NCBI RefSeq assembly: GCF_013141775.1
Contig: NZ_WHOB01000028.1
Span: forward strand, 1-48,490
Direction of reading: 5' to 3'
DNA: 48,490 nt
DNA from: Paenibacillus phytohabitans
GTDB lineage: Bacteria; Bacillota; Bacilli; Paenibacillales; Paenibacillaceae
In this document: piece by piece, positions 16,656-24,812 of the stretch
How the letters are laid out: each line of letters begins with the position of its first letter
Position numbering within the stretch: the first letter of the stretch is position 1
Notes under the pieces: generated by a model
Databases searched by the model: none
Seen by the model: only the letters and a program-made list of their open reading frames with translations
Told to the model about the DNA's origin: nothing
Made by a program: the position numbers and the translations under genes

Positions 16656-18020
16656 TCACCGCTCCCATACCTCCTGCACCCATGACAGGAGTTCGAGATC
16701 CTGCCCATACCCGCCGATAATGGACAGTCCAAGCGGCAGTCCGCCGGGTCCCGCCACCGGCAGCGTAACCTGCGGCAGCCCGGCCAGGCCGGCAATGCAG
16801 CTGAGCATCATGGCGCCGCTGCGGTTCAGCTCCAGCTGCGCGGGATCTCCGCCACGCTGCGGCGCCGGTCCGGGCACGGTCGGAATGACGAGGCAGCCGT
16901 CATTCCCGAGCAGCCCCCGCAGCCGCTCCGCGAACCCCCTCTGCAAGGAGCGGGCCGCGCTGTGGTCCGCTCCGGCCAGCCCCGCCGCCCAAGTGAACCG
17001 GGCGGCAATATCCGGTCCGAAGACCGGCCGCTCCCGCTCAATCCACACGCCATGCGTTGCCCATATCTCGGCGCCCTGAAGTTCACGGAAGACATCCATC
17101 CATGTCTTCAAGCCTTCCGGGGCAATCTCCATTTCGGCAGTCTGCAATGCGGAACCTGTCTGAAGCCTATTCAGTCCCAGCTTCAGATATTTGCCGCACT
17201 CCTGACCGGCTAATGACCAGCATTCCGGCGGGATGAACATCCGGGACAGCCTGTGCGCATTGGTTTGCTTGCCAGTTTGCTTGCCAGTTTGCTTGCCGGT
17301 TTGCTTGCCGGTTTGCGTACCGCTTGGCTTAATGTTGTGCGGCTTGGCTTTATCGTTCCTCATACCGTTCCTCATATCGGCTGGCTCACCGTTTTGAGCA
17401 TCCGTTTGCTTGTCCTTTTGAATCTCACCCGGCCGATCCGTCACCCTCACGGGCTGTCCCAAGAGCACCTCGCCAGCCTTCAGCAGCAGCTCCGCGCTGC
17501 CTGCAATCCAGCCTACCGTATCAAACCCCGGGGCCAGCGGGATTACACCCTCTATATCAACCGCTCCATGCGTTGGACGAAAGCCGTATACACCGCAATA
17601 GGCAGAAGGGACGCGGACAGAGCCTCCGGTATCTGTGCCTAAGGCAAAATCCACACTGCCGGAGGCCACCGCTACCGCGGAGCCGCTGGACGAGCCACCG
17701 GGAATCAGGCCCTCCCCGTGCGGATTCACCGGGGTGCCATAATGATAATTCTCGCCGCCCAGGCTGTACATCAGCTCATCCGTATGGGCTGCCCCGCGCA
17801 GCGCAGCTCCGGCTTGCAGCAGCCTGCTCACAGCCGGGGCATGGGCAGCCGCCGGTTCATGGGTGCGCAGCCAGTCCGGGTTGCCGGCGGATGAACGGTG
17901 TCCGGCTACCGCGAATACATCTTTAACGGTGAAGCTTAAGCCATGCAGAGTTCCGTGTCCGCTGCCGGGAACCGCAAGCTCCGGAACTCTGAACGCACCG
18001 TGATGATTATGTAGAGCCAT
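16656..18020 (-). CDS. Amidase-signature family hydrolase
   Basis: A 454-residue amidase with the complete Ser-cisSer-Lys triad: Lys33 in TVKD, cis-Ser about 110 in PGGSSSGSAVAVASG and nucleophile Ser133 in GTDTGGSVRVPSAYCG. The middle (about residues 200-270) carries a low-complexity insertion that includes four TGKQ units encoded by 12-bp DNA repeats, not part of the usual fold. The ATG is preceded by AAAGGTGGG. It sits 66 bp after the GGT-like gene and before pucR. In Klebsiella the hpx genes for the end of urate breakdown pair an amidase-family protein (HpxY) with a GGT-like oxamate hydrolase (HpxW). That suggests a ureide-derived amide such as oxalurate as substrate here. AtzF-type allophanate hydrolase or a generic amidase are alternatives. 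Confidence 0.8.
   Translation of the reverse strand: MALHNHHGAFRVPELAVPGSGHGTLHGLSFTVKDVFAVAGHRSSAGNPDWLRTHEPAAAHAPAVSRLLQAGAALRGAAHTDELMYSLGGENYHYGTPVNPHGEGLIPGGSSSGSAVAVASGSVDFALGTDTGGSVRVPSAYCGVYGFRPTHGAVDIEGVIPLAPGFDTVGWIAGSAELLLKAGEVLLGQPVRVTDRPGEIQKDKQTDAQNGEPADMRNGMRNDKAKPHNIKPSGTQTGKQTGKQTGKQTGKQTNAHRLSRMFIPPECWSLAGQECGKYLKLGLNRLQTGSALQTAEMEIAPEGLKTWMDVFRELQGAEIWATHGVWIERERPVFGPDIAARFTWAAGLAGADHSAARSLQRGFAERLRGLLGNDGCLVIPTVPGPAPQRGGDPAQLELNRSGAMMLSCIAGLAGLPQVTLPVAGPGGLPLGLSIIGGYGQDLELLSWVQEVWER
17262..17319. repeat. 12-bp coding minisatellite inside the amidase gene
   Basis: Nearly five tandem copies of a 12-bp unit (GTTTGCTTGCC plus A or G) encode repeated Thr-Gly-Lys-Gln on the minus strand. 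Units differ by single bases and the last is degenerate. The 12-bp length keeps the frame when the copy number changes. Confidence 0.9.
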
Positions 18021-18086
18021 GCTGTTCCCACCTTTCTTCCCGGACGGACCGGGTACCTCTGTTTCTTTACAGCTACCGTTAATCCG

Positions 18087-19673
18087 CTACCAGCCGATGG
18101 CTGAACCGTCACAACGCGGGTCCGTACCGCCGCTGCGGTAGCCGTTGCCGTCAATCGAAATGGCGTGGGCATGGCCCATAACGCCATCATAGCTTCCGAC
18201 CGCACGGACCAGATGCCCCGCTTCTGCCAATTCTGCCTGCACGCCTGCTGCCACCCGGCTCTCTAACTTCAGCTCCTGGGTAGGCTCCCCCCAGGTTCTG
18301 CCCCAGACGAAGCGGGGTTCATTCACTGCCGTCTGCGGGTCCATGCCGTAATGAAGCATCCGGGTCAGCAGCAGCGTCTGGGTCTGCGGCTGACCTTCGC
18401 CGCCCTGCGTGCCATACAGATAGGCGGGCTTGCCGTCCCGGCAGGCCATCGCCGGCATCAGCGTATGGAACGTGCGCTTATGCGGCTCCAGCGTATTAAT
18501 ATGGCCGGGATCAAGCGAGAAGAATGAGCCTCTGTTCTGCAGCAGAATCCCCGTATCTCCGGCCACAACCCCGGAGCCGAATTCGAAATACAGGCTCTGG
18601 ATGAACGAAACCGCGTTGCCTTCCCCGTCCACGACCGCAGCATAGGCCGTATCCCGGCCGACCGGCTCACTGCCGATAGCCAGCGCCTGCTGCGGGGAGA
18701 TGGATGCCGCCAGCTGTGCTGCATACCCCTTATCCAGCAGCTGATCCAGCGGAATCCTGCTGAAGGCCGGATCGGTCAGCACCCGGTCCCGGTCGCGGAA
18801 GCTCAGCTTCAGCGCCTCCGCCAGCAGATGATAATATTCATACGAGCCGTGCCCGATGTCGGCAAAGTTATAACGCTCCAGTATATTGAGTGCCATAAGC
18901 GCTGTGAAGCCCTGCGAGTTGGGCGGAACCTGATAGACCCTGTGCCCGTGGTAGTCCGTAGACAGCGGCTCTTCCCAGTTCCCCCGGTGATCGGCGAAAT
19001 CATCCCGGGTGAGATATCCGCCCGACGCCTGCATATACTCACTTATCTCTTCCGCGATCTTTCCCTTATAAAAAGCATCCCGGCCTCCGGCGGCCAAGGC
19101 CCGCAGCGTCCCGGCCAGCTGCCGCTGCACAAACCTCCCGCCCGCCGCCGGAATCCGGCCGCCGGGAAGATAGATCGCCGCTGCCTCAGGAGACAGCGCG
19201 GCTCCGGCCAGAACGCTGCCACCGTGCTGGTCCGGTGACAGCGGAAATCCATCGGTGCAGTAGCCGATTGCCGGCTCCAGCACCTCAGCCAGGGTCAGCC
19301 GTCCATACTCACGCTGGACGGCCTCCCAGCTGTCCGCCATTCCGGGTACCGTAATGGCGCTGCGCACACCCCGCCGCGGGATGGCCATCTCCCCCGCGTA
19401 ACAGTCCCTGCGGACGGCGTAGCCGGATCGTCCGCTGCCGTTGTAGGCCCGGACGCGCCCTTCACCGGCGCTGTAGCCCAGCCAGAAGGCGTCGCCGCCG
19501 AGCCCGGTCATATGCGGATAGACTACAGCCAGCGCAGCGCTGACTGCAACCGCCGCATCATAGGCGTTGCCGCCTTTGACCAGCATCCGCGCTCCGGCGG
19601 CGGATGCCAGATAATGGGGACTGACCACCATCGTTTTCGTGCCGATTACAGGTCCTGTCATCAAGCTGACCAT
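18087..19673 (-). CDS. Gamma-glutamyltransferase-family hydrolase (YwrD/HpxW-like)
   Basis: A 528-residue Ntn-hydrolase of the GGT family. GNAYDAAVAVSAALAVVYPH and TGLGGDAF mark the large subunit. The self-cleavage/nucleophile Thr is at about 342 in GRDTAYAAVVD, followed by VSFIQS. Further family motifs are SGVVAGDTGILLQNRG and GTQGGEGQPQ. There is no signal peptide, so it is cytosolic, unlike secreted GGT. The sequence resembles the YwrD/HpxW subgroup, of which Klebsiella HpxW is an oxamate amidohydrolase at the end of urate degradation. Beside an amidase and the PucG pathway, oxamate is a reasonable substrate. The start at 19673 has GGGATGGGAG directly before it; ATG at 19661 is the alternative. 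Divergent to the CHR pair, echoing the B. subtilis ywrA-ywrD neighbourhood. Confidence 0.82.
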   Translation of the reverse strand: MVSLMTGPVIGTKTMVVSPHYLASAAGARMLVKGGNAYDAAVAVSAALAVVYPHMTGLGGDAFWLGYSAGEGRVRAYNGSGRSGYAVRRDCYAGEMAIPRRGVRSAITVPGMADSWEAVQREYGRLTLAEVLEPAIGYCTDGFPLSPDQHGGSVLAGAALSPEAAAIYLPGGRIPAAGGRFVQRQLAGTLRALAAGGRDAFYKGKIAEEISEYMQASGGYLTRDDFADHRGNWEEPLSTDYHGHRVYQVPPNSQGFTALMALNILERYNFADIGHGSYEYYHLLAEALKLSFRDRDRVLTDPAFSRIPLDQLLDKGYAAQLAASISPQQALAIGSEPVGRDTAYAAVVDGEGNAVSFIQSLYFEFGSGVVAGDTGILLQNRGSFFSLDPGHINTLEPHKRTFHTLMPAMACRDGKPAYLYGTQGGEGQPQTQTLLLTRMLHYGMDPQTAVNEPRFVWGRTWGEPTQELKLESRVAAGVQAELAEAGHLVRAVGSYDGVMGHAHAISIDGNGYRSGGTDPRCDGSAIGW

Positions 19674-19912
19674 CTCCCATCCCGGTGTCGTTCAAGTTAG
19701 TGTCATTTAACAGTACGCCCGAAACCTTTGTCAATCGGTTCCGGGAAACCGTAAATTCACGCTGTTATTTTTGTGAGCCATGCACAAACTTTACGTCCAT
19801 AAGAGCCTGTAATATAGAACCGGGCATATGAATTGTATAGAATAAGCTGATCAAGCGGCCAAGCACCATTCCGCGCTGCGGAATCCACTTACGAAATGGG
19901 GCCTATCCTCTA

Positions 19913-20491
19913 ATGAAAACCACTGGTAACGAATACATCCAGATTGCTATGGCCATGTCCAGAACAGGCATCCTCGGCTATGGCGGCGGACCGTCCGTCA
20001 TCCCGCTGATCCGGCATGATGCCGTAACCCGCTATGGCTGGCTGAGCGATGAGGAGTTCGGCGAGACACTTGCCATTGCCAATGCGCTGCCGGGTCCGAT
20101 CGCCACCAAAATGGCCGCTTACCTCGGCTATAAGCTAAAAGGCGTCCGGGGAGCCATCCTCTCTGTGCTGGCACATATCTTTCCCAGCGGAATTGCGATG
20201 ATCGCGTTGTTATCCGCCGTAAATTACTTAAGCGGTTCCAAGGTTGTAGCCGGAATGATCGCTGCGGTTTCCCCTGTGATTGCGGTTATGCTGGGAATGA
20301 TGGCTTATGAGTTTGCCCGGAAGGCTTTTAAGGGCCTTGGCGTAATGATTGGGGCTGGCTTCCTGCTGCTTGCCCTGGTGCTGCTTGAAGTGCTGCATCT
20401 GCATCCGGCCATAGTCATCGTGCTATACCTCGGCTATGGAACGGTCCATTACCGGATACTCGCGAAACAGAACAAAGGGGGAACCGCCTAA
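19913..20491 (+). CDS. Half-size CHR (chromate-type) transporter subunit, first
   Basis: A 192-residue membrane protein of the CHR family. It has the motif GYGGGPSVIPLIRHDAV near residue 23, the LPGPIATKMAAYLGYK motif near 60 and about five to six hydrophobic segments. Short CHR proteins act as pairs, and the next gene supplies the partner. They are named for chromate/sulfate antiport, but the substrate of such short pairs is often unknown. The ribosome binding site before 19913 is weak; a later in-frame ATG exists. A perfect 7-3-7 inverted repeat (ATTCCGC/GCGGAAT) lies in the leader at 19868-19884. It stands divergent to the GGT-like gene as in the ywr region of B. subtilis (YwrA/YwrB). Confidence 0.88.
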   Translation: MKTTGNEYIQIAMAMSRTGILGYGGGPSVIPLIRHDAVTRYGWLSDEEFGETLAIANALPGPIATKMAAYLGYKLKGVRGAILSVLAHIFPSGIAMIALLSAVNYLSGSKVVAGMIAAVSPVIAVMLGMMAYEFARKAFKGLGVMIGAGFLLLALVLLEVLHLHPAIVIVLYLGYGTVHYRILAKQNKGGTA

Positions 20492-21030
20492 TGGAATGGC
20501 TCAAGCTGATCTACGGGTTTTTCATGGCTAATCTGCTCGGCTATGGCGGCGGCCCCTCCTCCATTCCGCTAATGTACGAAGAGATCGTGCCGCATTACGG
20601 CTGGCTGACTGATGAAGAATTCTCCAATATGCTGGCGCTCGGCAATGCGCTGCCCGGACCGATTGCCACCAAAATCGCTGCTTATGTAGGCTACGATGTC
20701 TACGGCTGGCCCGGACTGGCCGCTGCACTGCTGGCGACGATTGTCCCCTCCGCTGCTGCGCTGATCATCCTGCTGAACGTGATGCAGAAATACAAGCAGT
20801 CGCCTGTCGTCAAAGGCATGACGCTGCTTGTCCAGCCGGTTATCGCCATTATGATGGTTGTGCTTACCTTCAAAATGGCCAAAGGCCCGGCAGACTCCAT
20901 CGGCATCTGGCAGACCCTGATCATTGCCGCAATAGCCTTCTGGGCACTGAAGCACTTAAAACTCCACCCCGCGCTGGTTATTCTCGCTGCTTTTGCCTAT
21001 GGAGGGCTGGTTCTTCAGTACACGGTCTAG
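20491..21030 (+). CDS. Half-size CHR (chromate-type) transporter subunit, second
   Basis: A 179-residue partner of the preceding CHR protein, its ATG overlapping the TAA of that gene by one base (TAATG). The same motifs recur: GYGGGPSSIPLMYEEIV near residue 19 and LPGPIATKIAAYVGYD near 55. The two proteins look like an old duplication with opposite or complementary membrane orientation. GGGGG with a short spacer precedes the start. Nothing indicates chromate resistance specifically. Confidence 0.9.
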   Translation: MEWLKLIYGFFMANLLGYGGGPSSIPLMYEEIVPHYGWLTDEEFSNMLALGNALPGPIATKIAAYVGYDVYGWPGLAAALLATIVPSAAALIILLNVMQKYKQSPVVKGMTLLVQPVIAIMMVVLTFKMAKGPADSIGIWQTLIIAAIAFWALKHLKLHPALVILAAFAYGGLVLQYTV

Positions 21031-21076
21031 CCGGCCCTCACGTTCCCCTGGCTGATAACCTTCTCCGGGACCACGC

Positions 21077-21454
21077 TCACTTCAGAATATATTGCGACAG
21101 CACCGCCTGCACCTCATAGATATTGACGGACTTGTTGAAGGTTTTCTTCAGCGGCACCGCCGCACCGGACACATAGAGGCACAGCTCCGCATCGAGATCG
21201 AAATGCCCTGCCGTTTCCACCGAGTAATGGGTGATGCTTTTGTAGGGAATCGAATGATATTCCGTTTTCTTGCCGGTCACCCCCTGCTTATCTACGAGGA
21301 TCAGACGTTTGTCCGTAAAAATAAACATATCCCGGATCAGCTTGTAGGCGCGTTCGATCGTTTCCTGCGGGGCCAGAATCTGCGCATATTCCCGCTTCAC
21401 ATCTTCCAGCGGGACCTGGGAAGCATTGCCCAGCAATCCGTTAAAAATCGCCAT
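21077..21454 (-). CDS. Bacterial PH-domain protein (bPH_1)
   Basis: A 125-residue protein consisting of one bacterial pleckstrin-homology domain. Features are YKLIRDMFIFTDKRLILVDKQG, with the motif FTDKRLILVD, then KKTEYHSIPYKSITHYSVET and a C-terminal helix. The family (YvbH type) is widespread in Bacillota with unknown cellular role. AAAGGGG precedes a double ATG; the second, at 21454, has the better spacing. It is a single gene, convergent with the CHR pair. Confidence 0.8.
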   Translation of the reverse strand: MAIFNGLLGNASQVPLEDVKREYAQILAPQETIERAYKLIRDMFIFTDKRLILVDKQGVTGKKTEYHSIPYKSITHYSVETAGHFDLDAELCLYVSGAAVPLKKTFNKSVNIYEVQAVLSQYILK

Positions 21455-21560
21455 CATAATCCCCTTTTCCTATAATAGATTGGCAGCAATTCCTCCTCCG
21501 CCATAGTCCATACTACTTGCGGATTTATGGATTTATACCAGAGTAAGGGGATTTCCCTCT

Positions 21561-21589
21561 TGCTTATTCCCGGCTTATTGGTTAAAATG
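21561..21589 (+). promoter_or_regulatory. SigA promoter of the small gene at 21622
   Basis: TTGCTT and TAAAAT are separated by exactly 17 bp. The predicted start is near 21596, which gives a leader of about 26 bases with AAGGAGGTG inside it. Confidence 0.65.
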
Positions 21590-21621
21590 ACTTTAAATTT
21601 AGAAGAAGGAGGTGTAGGAGA

Positions 21622-21789
21622 ATGGATCACAATCGGACCAATAGTGTTAGCAGCCGGCTGATTAATATTATGGCTGGTATCGTTCATGTAAATGCCCTGG
21701 ACGGGAGAAGTCTGTCCATTTACACGAACTTAATAACACTACAACATTGTGAAATGCCTTTCTCGCCTACACTTCAACGGATCTCATAA
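21622..21789 (+). CDS. Unrecognised 55-codon small gene
   Basis: A small ORF with a complete expression context: promoter at 21561-21589, AAGGAGGTG eight bases before the ATG, and a strong terminator beginning 14 bp after its TAA. The product starts MDHNRTNSVSSRLINIMAG and has no clear membrane segment or known motif. The C-terminal half contains one Cys (LQHCEMPF). Within the DNA, TGTAAATG and CATTTACA form an inverted repeat, so the transcript could also act as a structured RNA. It is overlapped by a 77-codon minus-strand frame without a ribosome binding site, which I reject. Confidence 0.5.
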   Translation: MDHNRTNSVSSRLINIMAGIVHVNALDGRSLSIYTNLITLQHCEMPFSPTLQRIS

Positions 21790-21803
21790 ACCGGAGAATA
21801 CTC

Positions 21804-21835
21804 AGGCCGCGGGGAAATTTCCCTGCGGCCTTTTT
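21804..21835 (+). terminator. Rho-independent terminator of the small gene
   Basis: AGGCCGC-GGGAAA pairs with TTTCCC-GCGGCCT, followed by TTTTT. It isolates the small gene from the ABC-F gene behind it. Confidence 0.85.
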
Positions 21836-21882
21836 ATGTTGTTTTGTAGTAGTCAGGGCGTTCCTATAAAAGGAGAATAACT

Positions 21883-23814
21883 ATGATCATCTCATGCCAA
21901 AATGTCCAAAAATACCACGGTGCCCAGCTTGTTCTGGAGAACATCACCTTCGATATCCGCCAAGGCGAAAAAATCGGCCTGATCGGCCGCAACGGTTGCG
22001 GCAAGACCACCCTCTTCCATCTGCTGAGCGGGGAAGAACGTCCCGATCAGGGACAGATCTCCATCCGCCGGAACAGCGTCATCGGACTGCTCGCGCAGAT
22101 CCAGGAGGCGAGTGACGATGAAACCGTATATGCGGTTCTGCAGCGCAGCTTCGTGGAGCCCTTGCAGTGGCAGCGCCGCCTGCGGGAGCTGGAGCAGACA
22201 ATGTCCGCTTCCGGTGCAAGTGACGATGAACAGGCCTGGAACCGGCTGCTTAAGGAATACGGCAACCTGCAGGAGAAATTCGAAGCCGCTGGCGGATATG
22301 AAATTGAATCCTCCATCAGCCGTATTGCCACCGGCCTTGGCATTGGAAGCGGCCAATATGACCGCCGGTTCTCTTCCCTCTCCGGCGGGGAGAAAACCAA
22401 GGTCGGCCTCGCCGAGCTTCTGCTGCGCCGTCCAGATATTCTGCTGCTCGATGAGCCGACCAACCACCTCGATATGGATGCTATCGAATGGCTGGAGCAG
22501 TTCCTGCAGAGCTATGACGGCACTGTGCTGGCCATTTCCCATGACCGCTATTTCCTCGATGCCGTCGTTAAGAAGGTCATTGAGATCGAAGACGGGGAAG
22601 CCTTCACCTTCCATACGAATTACAGCGGCTATCAGGTCGAGAAGGAGGCCAGACTCCTGCAGCAGTTCGCCGATTATCAGGAGCAGCAGAAGAAGATTAA
22701 GCAGATGCAGGAGAGCATCAAGCGGCTGATTGAATGGGGAAAGCTGAATCCGCAGAACGTTTCGTTCCCCCGCCGCGCAGCTTCCATGCAGAAGGCGCTG
22801 GACCGGATGGTCAGAGTCAAACGTCCGGTTCTGGAGCGCAAGTCCATGGATCTGCAGCTGGAGCAGGATGACCGGACCGGTAATCAGGTCGTAATCCTTG
22901 ACCAGATTAGCAAAGCCTTCGGAGAGCGTAAGCTCTTCTCGGCTGCCAGTGACATTCTCAGATATGGAGAGACTACGGCACTGATCGGCGGCAACGGCGC
23001 AGGCAAAAGCACGCTGCTGCGGATTATTCTCGGGCAGGAAGCCCCGGACAGCGGCAGCTGCACGCTGGCTTCCAGAGCCGTTGTCGGCTACCTGGCCCAG
23101 GAAGCTGTACCCGAGGAGAACGGCCAGTCCGTGCTCCGTTATTTCCGCGAGGAAGCAGGGCTTGAAGAAGGAGAGGCCCGCGGGCAGCTGGCCCGGTTTC
23201 TCTTCTACGGCAGTGATGTGTTCAAGAACATCACCAATCTCTCCGGCGGAGAATGGACACGGCTGCGCTTCGCGGTGCTGATGCACCGCCGTCCGAATCT
23301 GCTCATTCTGGATGAGCCGACCAACCATCTCGATATCGATTCCCGCGAAGCGCTGGAAGAGGCGCTGGAGGAGTTCCCCGGGACCGTGCTGGCTGTATCG
23401 CATGACCGTTATTTCATTAACCGCTGCTTCGCAAAGCTATGGAATATTAATAGCGGACAATTCTCATCCTTCTCCGGGAATTATGAATATTACAAGGAGA
23501 AGCAGGCTGAGAAAGCCGCGGCGGCCGAACGGCAAGCTACAGCAGGGAGTACGGCTGCTGCCGTCAGTAAGCCCCGCCCAGCCGGTGGTGCCGCATCCGC
23601 CGTTCCTTCCCGCAAGCCCCGTCCAGCGGCCTCCTGGGAGCAGGATATTGCTGCTGTTGAGGCTCAGCTAAGTGTTATCGACGGCGAGATGCTGAACCCG
23701 CGGTTTGCCAGCGATTCCGGGAAGCTGGCTGAGCTTATGACGGCACGGGATGCCGCGCAGCAGAAGCTGGATGACTTGTACAGCAGCTGGTTAAGCGAAG
23801 CGGATAACTCTTAG
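21883..23814 (+). CDS. ABC-F family ATPase
   Basis: A 643-residue soluble protein with two ABC domains and no membrane segments. ABC-F proteins act on the ribosome, rescuing stalled translation or protecting against antibiotics. Domain one has Walker A GRNGCGKTT near residue 36, signature LSGGEKTKVGLAELLL and DEPTNHLD. The interdomain linker (about 250-320) includes NPQNVSFPRRAASMQKAL and is charged. Domain two has GGNGAGKST, LSGGEWTRLRFAVLM and DEPTNHLD. A Pro/Ala-rich spacer leads to a C-terminal coiled coil (about 585-640), as in the YdiF/Uup-like types. AAAGGAG precedes the ATG. Antibiotic specificity cannot be read from the sequence; a housekeeping role is equally possible. Confidence 0.9.
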   Translation: MIISCQNVQKYHGAQLVLENITFDIRQGEKIGLIGRNGCGKTTLFHLLSGEERPDQGQISIRRNSVIGLLAQIQEASDDETVYAVLQRSFVEPLQWQRRLRELEQTMSASGASDDEQAWNRLLKEYGNLQEKFEAAGGYEIESSISRIATGLGIGSGQYDRRFSSLSGGEKTKVGLAELLLRRPDILLLDEPTNHLDMDAIEWLEQFLQSYDGTVLAISHDRYFLDAVVKKVIEIEDGEAFTFHTNYSGYQVEKEARLLQQFADYQEQQKKIKQMQESIKRLIEWGKLNPQNVSFPRRAASMQKALDRMVRVKRPVLERKSMDLQLEQDDRTGNQVVILDQISKAFGERKLFSAASDILRYGETTALIGGNGAGKSTLLRIILGQEAPDSGSCTLASRAVVGYLAQEAVPEENGQSVLRYFREEAGLEEGEARGQLARFLFYGSDVFKNITNLSGGEWTRLRFAVLMHRRPNLLILDEPTNHLDIDSREALEEALEEFPGTVLAVSHDRYFINRCFAKLWNINSGQFSSFSGNYEYYKEKQAEKAAAAERQATAGSTAAAVSKPRPAGGAASAVPSRKPRPAASWEQDIAAVEAQLSVIDGEMLNPRFASDSGKLAELMTARDAAQQKLDDLYSSWLSEADNS

Positions 23815-23884
23815 ATCATTTATGTTAATTCTTTTACGTTTATTCTTTAGACTGATTTCTAATCCCATAACAGAGGTGAGCAAG

Positions 23885-24358
23885 GTGACATTAACCCCGG
23901 CGATAGCACAATACTGGGAGTCTTATCTGCAAGACCATCCTGAGGCAGCGGAGAATTTCGACAGCGCCTGGGCTTTTGGCGACAACCCCCGGCTGGCCGA
24001 TGAACTGCTTGAGCTGGTCCTGGCTGGAATCAAGACCGGAACGGCACAAAATTATGAGTTAAATGAAGCACGCGGTACACCTCTGCCCTTTGCGGGCGGG
24101 CTATCCGTGCTGCTGGACAGTACGGGGCAGCCGCGCGGAATCATCGAGACTACGAAGGTTGAGATTGTTCCGTTTGCGGATGTAACGGCTGAGTTCGCGT
24201 ATTCTGAAGGGGAAGATGACCGCAGCCTCGAATCGTGGCGCTATAACCATGAAGTATTCTTCACCAGAGAGCTTGAGGGTGAAGGTAAGCCATTCGACCC
24301 GGGTATGCGGGTCATCTGCGAGACCTTTCGACTGGTGCATATCAATAAAGAACTGTGA
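23885..24358 (+). CDS. ASCH-domain protein
   Basis: A 157-residue protein of the ASCH fold, a small beta-barrel related to PUA domains and thought to bind RNA or modified nucleotides. Visible are AWAFGDNPRLADELLELVLAG, the loop IKTGTAQNYEL, the core GIIETTKVEIVPFADVTAEFA and the C-terminal VICETFRLVH strand. The frame is open from 23822, but AGAGGTGA stands before the GTG at 23885, and the residues before it are hydrophobic and unlike the family. It follows the ABC-F gene by 70 bp and ends at a bidirectional terminator. Confidence 0.8.
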   Translation: MTLTPAIAQYWESYLQDHPEAAENFDSAWAFGDNPRLADELLELVLAGIKTGTAQNYELNEARGTPLPFAGGLSVLLDSTGQPRGIIETTKVEIVPFADVTAEFAYSEGEDDRSLESWRYNHEVFFTRELEGEGKPFDPGMRVICETFRLVHINKEL

Positions 24359-24373
24359 ATCCTAGCACTTAAA

Positions 24374-24407
24374 AAGGCTGCTTCTTCGTAACCGAAGAGG
24401 CAGCCTT
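24374..24407. terminator. Terminator after the ASCH gene
   Basis: AAGGCTGC-TCTTCG pairs with CGAAGA-GCAGCCTT. The plus strand ends in TTCATTG and the minus strand in TTTTTAAG, so it probably serves both the ASCH gene and the small membrane gene coming from the right. Confidence 0.65.
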
Positions 24408-24456
24408 CATTGTATAGTTGCAAGTTAGTATAAGGTTAGAGCTTCAGCGATGAATC

Positions 24457-24612
24457 TTAAAATTTCCAGATGCCCGTAATCCAGCCGATAACCGAGATCC
24501 ATAATGGAATACTGATTAGGACGCCCCATACCAGGCCGGTGGCAATATTACCTTCTGCAGGACGTGTTACACCTTCCTGCGTCAGCGGAAGTCTTAACTC
24601 TTCTTGTTCCAT
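24457..24612 (-). CDS. Small single-pass membrane protein
   Basis: A 51-residue protein. A soluble N-terminus with acidic residues (MEQEELRLPLTQEG) is followed by one hydrophobic helix (GLVWGVLISIPLWISVIGWI) ending in a basic IWKF tail. AGGAGGGG stands before the ATG at 24612. The frame is open further upstream, but that part lacks a start signal. I recognise no family; short proteins of this plan are common in Bacillota. It is monocistronic. Confidence 0.65.
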   Translation of the reverse strand: MEQEELRLPLTQEGVTRPAEGNIATGLVWGVLISIPLWISVIGWITGIWKF

Positions 24613-24812
24613 GCGATCCCCTCCTAAAATTGTTATCGACACAGCAGAGGAAAAAATGTAGACCGCCTGGCCCAAAAAGTTGTGTTTCTGATAAATTTTT
24701 AGATATAAAGGCTCAGCGGTCGATTAATGCAAAGGCTTACATAAATAATATTAACCAATTTTTGTCTACTTTAAAACTTATATACTCCCGGTCATCTATT
24801 ATATGCAGTACT

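Noticed and set aside
21454..21687. 77-codon minus-strand frame upstream of the PH-domain gene
   Set aside because: It has no ribosome binding site and overlaps the well-supported small gene on the plus strand.
21892..23403. 503-codon minus-strand frame inside the ABC-F gene
   Set aside because: It is a mirror of a highly conserved coding sequence with biased third positions; it shows no domain and no start signal.
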